DNA from: Paraburkholderia acidipaludis NBRC 101816
GTDB taxonomy: Bacteria; Pseudomonadota; Gammaproteobacteria; Burkholderiales; Burkholderiaceae
Length of the DNA: 64,000 nucleotides
Assembly (NCBI RefSeq): GCF_000684975.1
Contig: NZ_BAXZ01000028.1
Coordinates: 30,986 to 94,985, forward strand
Direction: 5' to 3'
The translations under genes and the position numbers were made by a program. The notes beneath the pieces were generated by a model that ran no database searches, was not told where the DNA came from, and saw nothing but the letters and a program-made list of their open reading frames with translations. Numbering within the stretch: the first letter of the stretch is position 1; each line of letters begins with the position of its first letter. This document shows positions 34,451 to 43,331 of the stretch, in pieces.

Positions 34451-35581
34451 ATGGCCTCGCTCACCGCATTGCTTCGCCGTACCCTCGGCCTCGACACGGC
34501 CGAACACTCCCGCGCCCGCTTCGGCGCCTCCCCGCAGCACGACGGCACACGTTTTCGCAACGTCAGGCCGCGCCCGGTCGAGCCGGCCGGCAAGGGCCTG
34601 AGCATCGCCTGGAACCTGTTGTTCAACAAGCCGCGCGGCACGGTGCCGGCCGGTGCGTTGCCGGTGGAGCGCCTGACGCGCGAGCAGCTCGACGCCGCGC
34701 CGGATCGCAGCCTTTACCGGCTCGGCCATTCAACGTTGTTGCTCAAGCTGCGCGGGCAATTCTGGCTGACCGATCCGGTCTTCGCGGAGCGCGCGTCGCC
34801 GTTCCGCCATTTCGGCCCGAAGCGCTTTCACGCGCCGCCCATCGCGCTCGACGCGCTGCCGCCGTTGCGCGGCGTGATTCTCTCGCACGACCACTACGAT
34901 CATCTGGACCGCGAAACCGTGTGCGCGCTGGCTGCGACGACAGGTGTCTTTCTCACGCCGCTCGGCGTTGGCGACCGTCTGATCGAGTGGGGCGTCGATG
35001 CCGCGAAGGTGCGCCAGTTCGACTGGTGGGAGGGGGCCGAGGTGGACGGCGTGACGTTCACGGCTACCCCCGCGCAGCATTTTTCGGGGCGCAGCCTGCT
35101 CGACGGCAATAGCACGCTGTGGGCCTCGTGGGTCATCGTCGAGCGCGACCTGCGCGTGTTCTTCAGCGGCGACACGGGGTACTTCGAGGGTTTCCGCGAG
35201 ATCGGCGAACGCTTCGGGCCGTTCGACGTGGCGATGCTGGAGACGGGCGCATACGACGCGCAATGGCCTTATGTGCATATGCAGCCCGAGGAGACCGTGC
35301 AGGCGCACGTCGATCTGCGCGGGCGCTGGCTGATGCCGGTGCACAACGGCACGTTCGATCTGGCGATGCATCGCTGGCAGGAGCCGTTCGAGCGCGTCGC
35401 GGAACTTGCGGCGGCGCGCGGCATTGCGCTCGCGACACCGCGCATGGGCGAGCGACTCGCGCTGGATGCTCCCCATCGCGGCGAAAGCTGGTGGCGTCCG
35501 GTTGCCGAGGCGGCCGGGACTGTGGTGAAGGCGCCCGCCCGCTCATGGATCTGCCGGCGCGCGGAGCGGTCCGCGCCCTGA
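34451..35581 (+). CDS. Metallo-beta-lactamase-fold hydrolase (UlaG/NAPE-PLD type)
   Basis: The 376-residue protein has the zinc motif HDHYDH (146-151), GHSTLLLKL, PAQHFSGR and FFSGDTGY with D as bridging ligand, followed by PVHNGTFD. This matches the UlaG/NAPE-PLD-like branch of the metallo-beta-lactamase fold. No secretion signal is evident. The ATG at 34451 has no strong ribosome site, so the start is approximate. It is divergent from, and probably repressed by, the TetR gene. Substrate unknown. Confidence 0.85.
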   Translation: MASLTALLRRTLGLDTAEHSRARFGASPQHDGTRFRNVRPRPVEPAGKGLSIAWNLLFNKPRGTVPAGALPVERLTREQLDAAPDRSLYRLGHSTLLLKLRGQFWLTDPVFAERASPFRHFGPKRFHAPPIALDALPPLRGVILSHDHYDHLDRETVCALAATTGVFLTPLGVGDRLIEWGVDAAKVRQFDWWEGAEVDGVTFTATPAQHFSGRSLLDGNSTLWASWVIVERDLRVFFSGDTGYFEGFREIGERFGPFDVAMLETGAYDAQWPYVHMQPEETVQAHVDLRGRWLMPVHNGTFDLAMHRWQEPFERVAELAAARGIALATPRMGERLALDAPHRGESWWRPVAEAAGTVVKAPARSWICRRAERSAP

Positions 35582-35661
35582 GCGTATCGGGGCGCGCGGT
35601 ATCATCGGCTCTTTCCGATGATATTCCCGATGGCCGCGGCCCCGATCATGGAAGAGCGCAC

Positions 35662-36153
35662 ATGAAGACGCTGCTCATCGTCTATCACTCGATGACCGGC
35701 GGCACGCAGCAGATGGCCGAGGCGGCCGCGCAGGCGGCGCGCGAGCAAGCCGGCGTGACGGTCAGGCTGCAGCGCGCTCACGCCAGCGGCCCCGCGGACC
35801 TGCTCGCGGCGGACGGCTACCTGTTCGCGACGCCCGAAAACCTGGCCGCGATGTCGGGGATCATGAAGGACTTCTTCGACCGTAGTTATTACGGCGTGCT
35901 CGATCGCCTGAACGGCCGCCCCTACGCGGCCATGATCTGCGCGGGCAGCGATGGGCAAAACGCGCTGCGCCAGCTCGATCGCATCGCCACGGGCTGGCGG
36001 CTCAAAAGCGTGGCGCCGGGCGTGATCGTTTGCACGCATGCCCAGACGCCCGAGCGGATACTTGCCCCCAAGATCATTGGCGCGGACGAACTCGCGCGCT
36101 GCGCGGAACTGGGCGCGGGCCTCGCGGCCGGTCTCGCGCTGGGTGTCTTCTGA
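35662..36153 (+). CDS. Flavodoxin-fold NAD(P)H oxidoreductase
   Basis: The 163-residue protein starts KTLLIVYHSMTGGTQQMAE, an FMN-phosphate loop (SMTGGT), with YLFATPENLAAMSGIMKDFFDR as the isoalloxazine-contact segment. This is the flavodoxin/NADPH-dependent FMN reductase fold. GGAAGAGCG precedes the ATG. It is 80 bases downstream of the metallo-hydrolase and may be co-transcribed. Electron partner unknown. Confidence 0.85.
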   Translation: MKTLLIVYHSMTGGTQQMAEAAAQAAREQAGVTVRLQRAHASGPADLLAADGYLFATPENLAAMSGIMKDFFDRSYYGVLDRLNGRPYAAMICAGSDGQNALRQLDRIATGWRLKSVAPGVIVCTHAQTPERILAPKIIGADELARCAELGAGLAAGLALGVF

Positions 36154-36177
36154 GGCCGCGACGCGTGCCGTCCGCGC

Positions 36178-36471
36178 TCAGGCCGGCTGCGGATGCAGAT
36201 TGACGCCGGGCCCCATACGCGTCGCCTTGAATTCCGTCACGGCGTAGCTGGCGAGGCCGCGAACCGCGAAGGGGTCGCTCGCCAGGATGGCGTCGAGCCG
36301 TTCGCGTTCGATGTCGGTTGCGAGTATCACGCCGCCTTCGCGCGGCACTTTCGGTCCCGCCGCGACGAAGACGCCGGCCGCGAAGTGTTGGTCGAGAAAC
36401 TGGCGGTGGGCTTCGAGGGCTTCGTCGATGGCGTCGAGCGAGGCCCGGTAGGTCAGTGACACCACGTACAT
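36178..36471 (-). CDS. YciI-like protein
   Basis: The 97-residue protein is a YCII-domain protein: YVVSLTYRASLDAIDEALEAH at its start split over the first strand and helix, H residues in AHRQFLDQHF, and FAAGPKVPREGGVILA. YciI-like proteins adopt a ferredoxin-like fold and some act as small dehalogenase- or lactonase-like enzymes; most have no known role. ATG 36471 is chosen because the fold begins there; a longer frame from 36603 adds a sequence of unusual composition. Convergent with the flavodoxin gene. Confidence 0.8.
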   Translation of the reverse strand: MYVVSLTYRASLDAIDEALEAHRQFLDQHFAAGVFVAAGPKVPREGGVILATDIERERLDAILASDPFAVRGLASYAVTEFKATRMGPGVNLHPQPA

Positions 36472-36731
36472 GGGTTCGGACTCCAGAGCAAGGTCGATGA
36501 AAAGCGCCGGCAACCCGACGGGCGCCGGCCGCTGCGATGCGAGATTGTAGGCGAAGCGGCGAGTGCGCGGCTGCGTGTGCCGCTTACATAAAAGTTGCCG
36601 CATGCACGCGGTTCGTCGCGCCCCCGGCCTGCCTAATCAACGTCTAATTTTCCGCCCCGAGAATGCGTTCTGCGGTGTGCAGCCATGACTTGTCACTCCG
36701 CGAAGCCCAATGTTTCCCGGACAGGACAGTT

Positions 36732-37640
36732 ATGAAGATCCCATCGCGCATCGTGGATGCCCATCTGCATTTCTACGACTACACACAAAACCGCCACGCC
36801 TTTCTCGAACATCCCGATCCGGGATATGAAGCCTTTGTCGGCAAGTACGAGCGTCTGCCGCGGCGCTACCTGCCGAGCGACTACCTCGACGATATCCGCG
36901 ACTACAACGTCGAGGGCGTCGTGTGGCACGAGTTTCTCTCGTCCGACCCGCGCAAGGAGGTCGAGTGGGCACAGCGTCTCGCGGCGGCAAGCGGGCTGTG
37001 TCACGCGCTCGTGGCCCAGGTCGACTTCCTCGCGCCCGATCTCGAAGAAACGCTGGAGCGCTATGCGCAACTGCCGCGCCTGACCGCGGTGCGCGAGCAC
37101 ATGGTCTGGGACCACGCCAACCCGCTGCGCCGCTTCGCGAAGCGCCCGGACCTGCTGCGCGACCCCGCCTGGCGCAGCCGCGTGCGGCTCGTGCAGCGCT
37201 ACGGCTATCGCTGCGGGCTCGAAGTGTTCGTGCATCAGTTGCCGGACCTCGTTCGCGTGGTTCGCGCGTATCCCGAGATCGGCTTCACCGTCGCGCTGAT
37301 GGGCTGGCCCGTCGACTTGAGCGCGGATGGCTTCAGGCGCTGGAAAAGCAGTCTCGAGGATCTGGCCGCCTGCGACAACATTTGCGTCGATATTTCGGCG
37401 CTCGAATGTATTTTCGGCTGCGTCTGGTCGGTGGAGCAGGCCTCGCCGTGGATCGGCACGGCCATCGAAACGATTGGCGTCTCGCGCTGCATGTTCGGCA
37501 GCCACATGCCGATCGGCAGGCTGGCGATGGGCTTCACAGAGCTTTACGGGCGCTATGCGCAACTCGTGGCGGGTTATTCGGAGTCGGAGATCGACGAGTT
37601 GTTCTTCGGCGTCGCGAACCGCTGGTTCAGGCCGACATGA
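36732..37640 (+). CDS. Amidohydrolase-2 family hydrolase/lactonase
   Basis: The 302-residue TIM-barrel hydrolase begins IVDAHLHFYD, the metal-site motif of the amidohydrolase-2 group that includes sugar lactonases and 2-pyrone-4,6-dicarboxylate lactonase. Further conserved parts are VREHMVWDH and MFGSHMPIGR near the end. It is a distant paralogue of the lactonase at 58303. It converges on the response-regulator gene. Substrate unknown. Confidence 0.82.
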   Translation: MKIPSRIVDAHLHFYDYTQNRHAFLEHPDPGYEAFVGKYERLPRRYLPSDYLDDIRDYNVEGVVWHEFLSSDPRKEVEWAQRLAAASGLCHALVAQVDFLAPDLEETLERYAQLPRLTAVREHMVWDHANPLRRFAKRPDLLRDPAWRSRVRLVQRYGYRCGLEVFVHQLPDLVRVVRAYPEIGFTVALMGWPVDLSADGFRRWKSSLEDLAACDNICVDISALECIFGCVWSVEQASPWIGTAIETIGVSRCMFGSHMPIGRLAMGFTELYGRYAQLVAGYSESEIDELFFGVANRWFRPT

Positions 37641-37656
37641 CGCGCGCCGGCGCGGC

Positions 37657-38355
37657 TCAGGCTTCGGCTACCGGCGGCGTGCTGCCGCTCTCGCGCGTGG
37701 GCATGTCGATGGTCCAGCCGAAGCCGCGGATGTTGCGGATCACCTCGTGGCCGAACTTCTTGCGCACGCCATGGATCAGCACCGCCACGGCGTTGCTCTC
37801 TACTTCCTCGCCCCAGCCGTACAGGCGGTCTTCGAGCTGCGAGCGTGACAGAATCACGCCGGGGCGTTCGAGCAATGCCGCCATCAACGCGAATTCCCGG
37901 GCGGACAACACGTCGCGATGCCCGCGAAAGCTCAGTTCGCGCTTGTCGAGGTTGAGGCTCAACGTTTCGTCGCCGAGCACCGAAACGGCGGCGCCCGCGT
38001 GGCGGCGCACCACGGCGCGGATGCGCGCCAGCAGTTCGGACGTGTTGAAGGGCTTGAGCAGGTAATCGTCCGCGCCGATATCGAGCCCGCGTATGCGCGT
38101 GTCGATGTCGTCGCGCGCGGTCACGATCAGCACCGGCGTCGTGCAGCCGCGACCGCGGGCGGCCGCGAGCACGTCGATGCCGTCCGAGCTTGGCAGGCCG
38201 AGGTCGAGCAGCACGATCGAGTAGGCGTTGCCGAGCATGGCCTCCTTCGCGCTGGCGCCGTCGCGTATCCAGTCCACGCTGTAGCCCGCGTCCTTCAACG
38301 CGCGCATCAGACCCTGGCCGATGTCGATGTCGTCTTCGACGATGAGGATACGCAT
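37657..38355 (-). CDS. OmpR-family response regulator
   Basis: The 232-residue protein has a receiver domain (E7/D8/D9, phosphorylation D51 in LLDLGLP, T79, K101 in LLKPF) and an OmpR-type winged-helix output domain (SAREFALMAALLERPG, VLIHGVRKK). It resembles QseB/PmrA/TctD regulators. It diverges from the sensor kinase gene across 139 bases, an unusual arrangement because most such pairs are co-directional. Confidence 0.93.
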   Translation of the reverse strand: MRILIVEDDIDIGQGLMRALKDAGYSVDWIRDGASAKEAMLGNAYSIVLLDLGLPSSDGIDVLAAARGRGCTTPVLIVTARDDIDTRIRGLDIGADDYLLKPFNTSELLARIRAVVRRHAGAAVSVLGDETLSLNLDKRELSFRGHRDVLSAREFALMAALLERPGVILSRSQLEDRLYGWGEEVESNAVAVLIHGVRKKFGHEVIRNIRGFGWTIDMPTRESGSTPPVAEA

Positions 38356-38494
38356 GGTTAGCTGCCCGCGAGCGTGACAAAGAAGTATAGGACAACGTAA
38401 GCCCGGCCACGTCGAATGGCCTCTGTTTCAAGGGCGATCTGCTATTGTTGGCGAGGGCATCGTTTCCAGGCGGGCCACCGCGGGGCGGATCACC

Positions 38495-39844
38495 ATGTTC
38501 GTGAAAGCCAGGTCTCTCAGCACTCAGCTCATCGTCTCGCTCGGCGTTCTCCTGTCGATCTTCGGGACGGTTCAGGGCATCAGCTCCTATCATCTTGCGC
38601 TCGTCGGCGTGAACGCGCTGCTCGACGGCCGGTTATCAAACGTTGCGGGCCGCATTCGCGACGTGTTCGAGGCCGCGATCCCGCATCAATCGGCAGGCTC
38701 GGGCAACGCCGACGATATCGTGGTGCTGGTCTGGACCGCCCAGCATAAATCGCCCGCGCGCACGACGGACAGCGCTGTCGTGCTCAACCGCGATTCGCCG
38801 ACCGGATTCTCGGATCAGATCGTCAACCGGGAGGCCTGGCGGGTCTATACGCTCGTGACGTACAACGAAGTTATCCAGGTGGCGCAGCGCGTTGCCGTGC
38901 GCGAGCGCATGGCGGAGGCCAGCGCGGCACGCGCGCTGATGCCGATTTTCGTGCTGATACCGGCGGTGTGGATTGCCGTGTACTTCTGCGTGCGCCGCGC
39001 GTTCGGCGTGCTCGGCAGGCTGGGCCGCCGCGTGCAGGCCATCGATTCGTCGAATCTCGAAGCGTTGCCGGAGGCCGGGCTGCCCGTGGAGCTGGAGCCG
39101 TTCGTCAGCTCGATCAATCGCATGATCGAGCGCCTCAACGAATCGATGCGGCTCGAACGCGATTTCATTTCCGACGCGGCGCACGAGCTGCGCACGCCGC
39201 TCACCGCGCTCAAACTGCAGGCCGACAATCTGCAGGGAGACATCGCACCGCAGAATCGCGAACGCTTTCAGGCGCTGCGGCATGGTATCGAGCGGACGAG
39301 CACGCTGGTTTCGCAGCTCCTGCAGCTTGCGCGCGCCGACGCGCAGATTTCGACCACGGCGCCTTCGGCCCTTGAAGTGACCGAGGTGGTGTCCTCGGTC
39401 GTTTCGGAACTGTTGCCGATCGCGACGCAAAGGCGCATCGACATTGGCGGCGAAGAGCTGATGTCGGCGAGGGTCTGCGCGACGGAATCCGACTTGCGCG
39501 CGGTCGTGAAGAATCTGGTGGGCAATGCGTTGCGCTATACGCCCGAGGGCGGCGCGGTCGATCTGCACGTTCATGCGGCTGAGGGCGTGGCGCGCATCGA
39601 GGTGACGGATACGGGGCCCGGCATTCCCGAGGAACTGCTGCCGCGCGTGTTCGACCGCTTCTTTCGCGTGAGCCAGAGCGTGGAGGGCAGCGGGCTCGGG
39701 CTTGCAATCGTGCGTGCGATCGTCGTGCGCTATGGCGGCAGCGTGACGCTCGCCAATCGCAAGGACGGCAGGAGCGGTCTGCGCGCGGTCGTGACCTTGC
39801 CGCTGCTCAGGCCGCGCGCGGAGGCTGGAATTCAGGTCTGCTAA
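38495..39844 (+). CDS. Sensor histidine kinase, partner of the divergent regulator
   Basis: The 449-residue kinase has TM1 (about 9-29), a periplasmic domain of about 115 residues, TM2 (about 149-168), a HAMP-like linker, HisKA with FISDAAHELRTPLTALK (H230) and a HATPase_c domain (NLVGNALRYTP, DTGPGIPEE, FDRFFR, GSGLGLAIV). It resembles QseC/TctE-type kinases. The stimulus is unknown. No GG-rich ribosome site is obvious directly before the start; ATG 38495 is chosen by TM1 position. Confidence 0.9.
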   Translation: MFVKARSLSTQLIVSLGVLLSIFGTVQGISSYHLALVGVNALLDGRLSNVAGRIRDVFEAAIPHQSAGSGNADDIVVLVWTAQHKSPARTTDSAVVLNRDSPTGFSDQIVNREAWRVYTLVTYNEVIQVAQRVAVRERMAEASAARALMPIFVLIPAVWIAVYFCVRRAFGVLGRLGRRVQAIDSSNLEALPEAGLPVELEPFVSSINRMIERLNESMRLERDFISDAAHELRTPLTALKLQADNLQGDIAPQNRERFQALRHGIERTSTLVSQLLQLARADAQISTTAPSALEVTEVVSSVVSELLPIATQRRIDIGGEELMSARVCATESDLRAVVKNLVGNALRYTPEGGAVDLHVHAAEGVARIEVTDTGPGIPEELLPRVFDRFFRVSQSVEGSGLGLAIVRAIVVRYGGSVTLANRKDGRSGLRAVVTLPLLRPRAEAGIQVC

Positions 39845-39848
39845 CCAG

Positions 39849-39900
39849 TGCCGTCAGTCGGGGCCGCCAGTCAGGGCCGCCAGTCAGGGCCACCAGTCGG
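39849..39900. repeat. Four tandem 13-base units at the DUF3563 3' end
   Basis: Units of GGCCGCCAGTCAG occur at 39862-39874 and 39875-39887 exactly, flanked by diverged copies at 39849-39861 and 39888-39900. On the minus strand the unit contains the last codons and stop of the DUF3563 gene, so the array is a duplication of the gene's own 3' end. Confidence 0.7.
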
Positions 39901-40069
39901 CCGGGCCGCTCGACGCGTGCCATCCGAAGGGGTTGTGATTCGAATCGTAATAGCGCATGCGGCGCTCGAGATCGGCGAGATCCGTGGAGGTATCGAGCCA
40001 GGTGTCCCGATGGCGGTTTTCGGCGGTGGTGAGGAAGGCTTCCAGCTTGCTGGCCAGGGTTGCGAACAT
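39884..40069 (-). CDS. DUF3563 family small protein
   Basis: The 61-residue protein has the DUF3563 pattern: an N-terminal helix (FATLASKLEAFLTTAE), then the conserved STDLADLERRMRYYD segment and a Trp-rich end (ADWWP). The family is a short Burkholderiaceae protein of unknown function resembling the DUF1127 type in its basic helix. AAGGAG precedes ATG 40069. The 3' end lies inside the 13-base tandem repeat. Confidence 0.8.
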   Translation of the reverse strand: MFATLASKLEAFLTTAENRHRDTWLDTSTDLADLERRMRYYDSNHNPFGWHASSGPADWWP

Positions 40070-40159
40070 GATCGGCTCCTTGCGTGGGGCCGCGCGGATT
40101 ACCGGCCCCTTCGACAAGAAGCATCGTAGGCGCGCAGAGTGAGCGCGAAGTTAGCCCGC

Positions 40160-40996
40160 TCACTCGTCCTTGCCGGCCGCCGGCACGATGGCGCGCATTC
40201 GCTTGCGCATTTCCGAATCGAGGATCAGCCGGCCGCGCAGCTTGCCTTTCATGCGCTTCACGTACTTCGGGGCCTCGGTCATGTGCTCGATCATTAGCGC
40301 GCGCACGCGTTCGGCGTCGCGTTCGCGGGCAGCCTGCAGAATTTCGCGGTGGATCTTGACGTTGGCGGCGCCAAAACGACGGTGCTCGGTGAGCGGCGTG
40401 TCGTTGCGGAATTCGATGAGCTGCCGGATCATTTCGTTGATCAGTTCGCAGACGAAGCGCAGGAACGGGTTCGGGTTCGCCGCCGCGAGTATGTCGTGGA
40501 AGGTGGTGTCCTCCTGGCGCTGGCGCAGCAGATGCCCGCGATCGTGCGCACCGGCCGTGCCGTCGCAGCAGGCGATGTTCGCCTCCAGCGCCGCGAAGTC
40601 CGCCTCGCTCAGATGCGGCACCGCGCCCGCCGCCAGTTCGGGTTCGAGCTGCTGGCGCACGGTGTAGATGTCGTCGATCGTGACGTCTTTGAAGAAAAGA
40701 TAGTTCTGCAGAAGTTGCAGCGTGCGGTCGAGCGGCACCTCGACCACCATGCCGCCTCCGCTCGGCCCGGTGCTCACCTTGATGAGGCCCTGCACCTCGA
40801 GTGACTTCAGCGCTTCGCGTATGGTGCTCTTGCTGACCGAATAGAGCTGCTGCAGCTCGGCTTCGCGCGGCAGCCGGTCACCGGGCTTCAGGTCCTTTTC
40901 GGTGATGAGCCGCTTGATTTCCTCGGCAACGAGGTCGCCGCGCTTCGGCTGCTTGATTTCGACGGCGCTGCCCGATCTGACGCGGTCCATGCCCAT
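40160..40996 (-). CDS. FadR-type GntR regulator
   Basis: The 278-residue protein has an N-terminal GntR winged helix (LVAEEIKRLI, LPREAELQQLYSVSKSTIREALKSLE) and a C-terminal FCD all-helical ligand domain with metal-binding-type residues (D..H: TTFHDILAA, HREI). It diverges from the ABC importer operon across a 174-base gap with a clear promoter and a perfect 26-base palindrome, its probable operator. The ligand may be the imported solute. Confidence 0.92.
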   Translation of the reverse strand: MGMDRVRSGSAVEIKQPKRGDLVAEEIKRLITEKDLKPGDRLPREAELQQLYSVSKSTIREALKSLEVQGLIKVSTGPSGGGMVVEVPLDRTLQLLQNYLFFKDVTIDDIYTVRQQLEPELAAGAVPHLSEADFAALEANIACCDGTAGAHDRGHLLRQRQEDTTFHDILAAANPNPFLRFVCELINEMIRQLIEFRNDTPLTEHRRFGAANVKIHREILQAARERDAERVRALMIEHMTEAPKYVKRMKGKLRGRLILDSEMRKRMRAIVPAAGKDE

Positions 40997-41064
40997 CTTT
41001 CAGACTCCCTGCAGGTGCGCCGCGGCGCTTCCGTGCCACGGACGTAGCCCCGTATTTTGGCGGA

Positions 41065-41093
41065 TTGACACTCGAATTAATTAAACCTAGGAT
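41065..41093 (+). promoter_or_regulatory. Sigma-70 promoter of the ABC importer operon
   Basis: TTGACA (41065-41070), a 17-base spacer and TAGGAT (41088-41093) form a strong housekeeping promoter. Transcription should start near 41100, at the edge of the palindrome. Confidence 0.65.
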
Positions 41094-41100
41094 CGGTTTC

Positions 41101-41126
41101 ATTCTATTTATCATGATAAATAGAAT
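41101..41126. promoter_or_regulatory. Perfect 26-base palindromic operator
   Basis: ATTCTATTTATCA and TGATAAATAGAAT are perfect 13-base arms with no spacer. The site begins about eight bases after the -10 box, so a bound regulator would block initiation or early elongation. The divergent FadR-type protein is the natural binder. Confidence 0.75.
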
Positions 41127-41170
41127 CAAGCAGTCGGTCGCCTCGTGTGTGCTTTTTTCCTGAAAGGAGC

Positions 41171-42385
41171 ATGAACTTGAATCGCCGGGAACTGTTGAAA
41201 CTGGCCGCACTGTCGGCCGTGCCGGGGGCGCTGGGCGCGCTGTCGTCCAGCCGGGCGTTTGCGCAGGGAGGGCTCGTGCAGCTTGCGTGCCCCGTGCCGA
41301 TGTCGGGGCCGTTTGCGGCCAACGGCAAATACGCCGACCTCGGCATGCAGCTCGTGGTCAAGCAGTACGGCAAGGTGCTCGGCATGCCGGTGAGCTACAC
41401 GACGCTCGACACCGAAGGCAAGCCCGCCACCGCCGTGCGCCGCGTGCAGGAGATCGAGCAGCAGAAGGGCGTGCGCTACTTCGCGGGCGGCATCCTGTCT
41501 TCCGAGGCGCTGGCAATGGGCAAGGAAGTGGACAAGGCGGGCGGCGTGTTCATCACCACGGCGGGCGCCGACGAGATCACCGGTAAGGACTGCAACAGTT
41601 CGACGTTCCGCTGGTCGGTGCCGACCTTCGGCGCGATCAACGAGACCGTGCGGCCGCTTATCCAGATGATGCCGAAGGCGAAGCGCTGGTACACGATCAC
41701 GCCGCAATACGTCTTTGGCGAAGGGCTGCTTTCGGCTGCGAAAGACGTCTTCAAGGAAAAGGGCATCGAGCATGTGGGCAACAGCTACCACTCGCTCACC
41801 GAAAAGGAGTTCAGCGGCTATCTGACGAATGCCGTCGCGGCGAAGCCGGACGTGCTGCTGATTCTCAACTTCGGCTCGCAGTCGTCGGACACGCTGCGCC
41901 AGGCCGTGAGCTTCGGCCTGAAGAACAACTGCACGATCCTCCTTGCGTGGGCTTCGGGCCTCGAACAGTTCGAGGCGCTGGGCGCGGACCTGTGCGACGG
42001 GGTCTATTTCGGCGCGCAGTACTGGCATGCCATCGACTCGCCGCTGAACCGCGATCTCGTCAAGCGCACGAACGAGGCCTTCCAGGCCAATCCCAACTAT
42101 AGTCTTGCCGGCTCGTACATCTGCGCGAAGATCCTGCTGGACGGCATGGTGAAGGCCGGCAGCGCCGACCCGAAGAAGGTGATCGCCGCGATGGAAGGCA
42201 TGAAGTACGACGGCCTCACCGGACCCGAAGTCATCCGCAAGGGCGATCATCAGGTGCTCAAGAACTACTATCTGCTCAAGGGCAAGCCGAAGAGCAAAAT
42301 GAAGGACAAGGACGACTACGTCGATATCGTCAGTTCCGGCCAGTCGTTCCTGCCGGTGGAGCAGACCGGCTGCAAGCTGGCCTGA
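41171..42385 (+). CDS. Branched-chain-type ABC substrate-binding protein
   Basis: The 404-residue periplasmic protein has a twin-arginine-type signal (NRRELLKLAALSAVPG, cleavage near SRAFAQG) and a Leu/Ile/Val-binding-protein fold (CPVPMSGPFAANG, YFAGGILSSEA). It is the first gene of the importer operon. AAAGGAG ends only one base before ATG 41171; the in-frame TTG at 41177 has the better spacing (seven bases) and gives MNRRELLK, so the true start may be TTG. Ligand unknown: homologues bind amino acids, amides or urea. Confidence 0.9.
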   Translation: MNLNRRELLKLAALSAVPGALGALSSSRAFAQGGLVQLACPVPMSGPFAANGKYADLGMQLVVKQYGKVLGMPVSYTTLDTEGKPATAVRRVQEIEQQKGVRYFAGGILSSEALAMGKEVDKAGGVFITTAGADEITGKDCNSSTFRWSVPTFGAINETVRPLIQMMPKAKRWYTITPQYVFGEGLLSAAKDVFKEKGIEHVGNSYHSLTEKEFSGYLTNAVAAKPDVLLILNFGSQSSDTLRQAVSFGLKNNCTILLAWASGLEQFEALGADLCDGVYFGAQYWHAIDSPLNRDLVKRTNEAFQANPNYSLAGSYICAKILLDGMVKAGSADPKKVIAAMEGMKYDGLTGPEVIRKGDHQVLKNYYLLKGKPKSKMKDKDDYVDIVSSGQSFLPVEQTGCKLA

Positions 42386-42470
42386 CCCGCGCGACTCGTT
42401 CTACGCGAGGGCGGCTGCGTGTGCCGCCTTTCCGTTCGTCCGCCGTTGCATTTTCTATGCTACGCAAGCC

Positions 42471-43331
42471 ATGAACGTCTATCTGCTGCAGATCATCAAT
42501 GGAATCGGCGTCGGGATGCTGTATTTCCTGCTTGCGGTGGGCCTGTCGATCGTCTTCGGCCTGTTGCGTTTCGTGAACTTCGCGCACGGCGCGTTCTACC
42601 TGCTCGGCGCTTACTGCTGCTATCAGGTCATGCAGTGGTCGGGAAGCTTCTGGCTCGCGCTCGTCGTCGTGCCGCTCGTGGTCGGGGCATTCGCGTGGGT
42701 CGTCGAAAAGCTCGTGCTGCGGCACGTCTACGAGCAGCAGCACGAGTTCCATATTCTCGCCACCGTCGGTCTTGCGCTCGTGCTGCAGGAGTGCGTCATT
42801 CTCGTATGGGGCCCGCTGGGCGACAACGTGCCGGTGCCCGACGTGCTCAACGGCGTCGTCATCTGGGGCAGCTTCGTGTATCCGAAGTACCGGCTCTTCG
42901 TGATCGGCTTCACCGCCGTGCTCGCCGTGCTGCTCTGGTGGGTGCTGGACGGCACGCGGCTCGGCAGCGCCGTGCGCGCCGGCAGCGAGTCGGCGGAGAT
43001 GGTGGCGCTGCTGGGCATCAACGTCTCGCGCGTGTTCAGTCTCGTGTTCGCACTGGGCGCCGCTACTGCCGCGCTCGCGGGCGTGCTTGCGGCGCCCATA
43101 CGCGGCGTCGATCCGTTCATGGGGCTCGAGGCGCTCAGCGTGGCGTTCGTCGTGGTGGTGGTGGGCGGCATGGGCAATTTCCTCGGCGCGCTGGTGGGCG
43201 GGCTGCTCGTGGGCATCGTGCAGAGCGTGATGAGCACGCTGTGGCCCGAGGGGGCGCAACTGATGATCTACGTGGCCATGGCTGCCGTCCTGCTGCTGCG
43301 CCCGAACGGCCTGCTGGGGAGGGCCGTATGA
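42471..43331 (+). CDS. ABC permease, LivH type
   Basis: The 286-residue protein has eight membrane helices with the LivH hallmarks GLSIVFGLLRFVNFAHG in the first third and a GGMGNFLGALVGG loop near the C-terminus. It follows the binding-protein gene by 85 bases and overlaps the next permease by four bases (ATGA). It forms half of the membrane channel. Confidence 0.93.
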   Translation: MNVYLLQIINGIGVGMLYFLLAVGLSIVFGLLRFVNFAHGAFYLLGAYCCYQVMQWSGSFWLALVVVPLVVGAFAWVVEKLVLRHVYEQQHEFHILATVGLALVLQECVILVWGPLGDNVPVPDVLNGVVIWGSFVYPKYRLFVIGFTAVLAVLLWWVLDGTRLGSAVRAGSESAEMVALLGINVSRVFSLVFALGAATAALAGVLAAPIRGVDPFMGLEALSVAFVVVVVGGMGNFLGALVGGLLVGIVQSVMSTLWPEGAQLMIYVAMAAVLLLRPNGLLGRAV

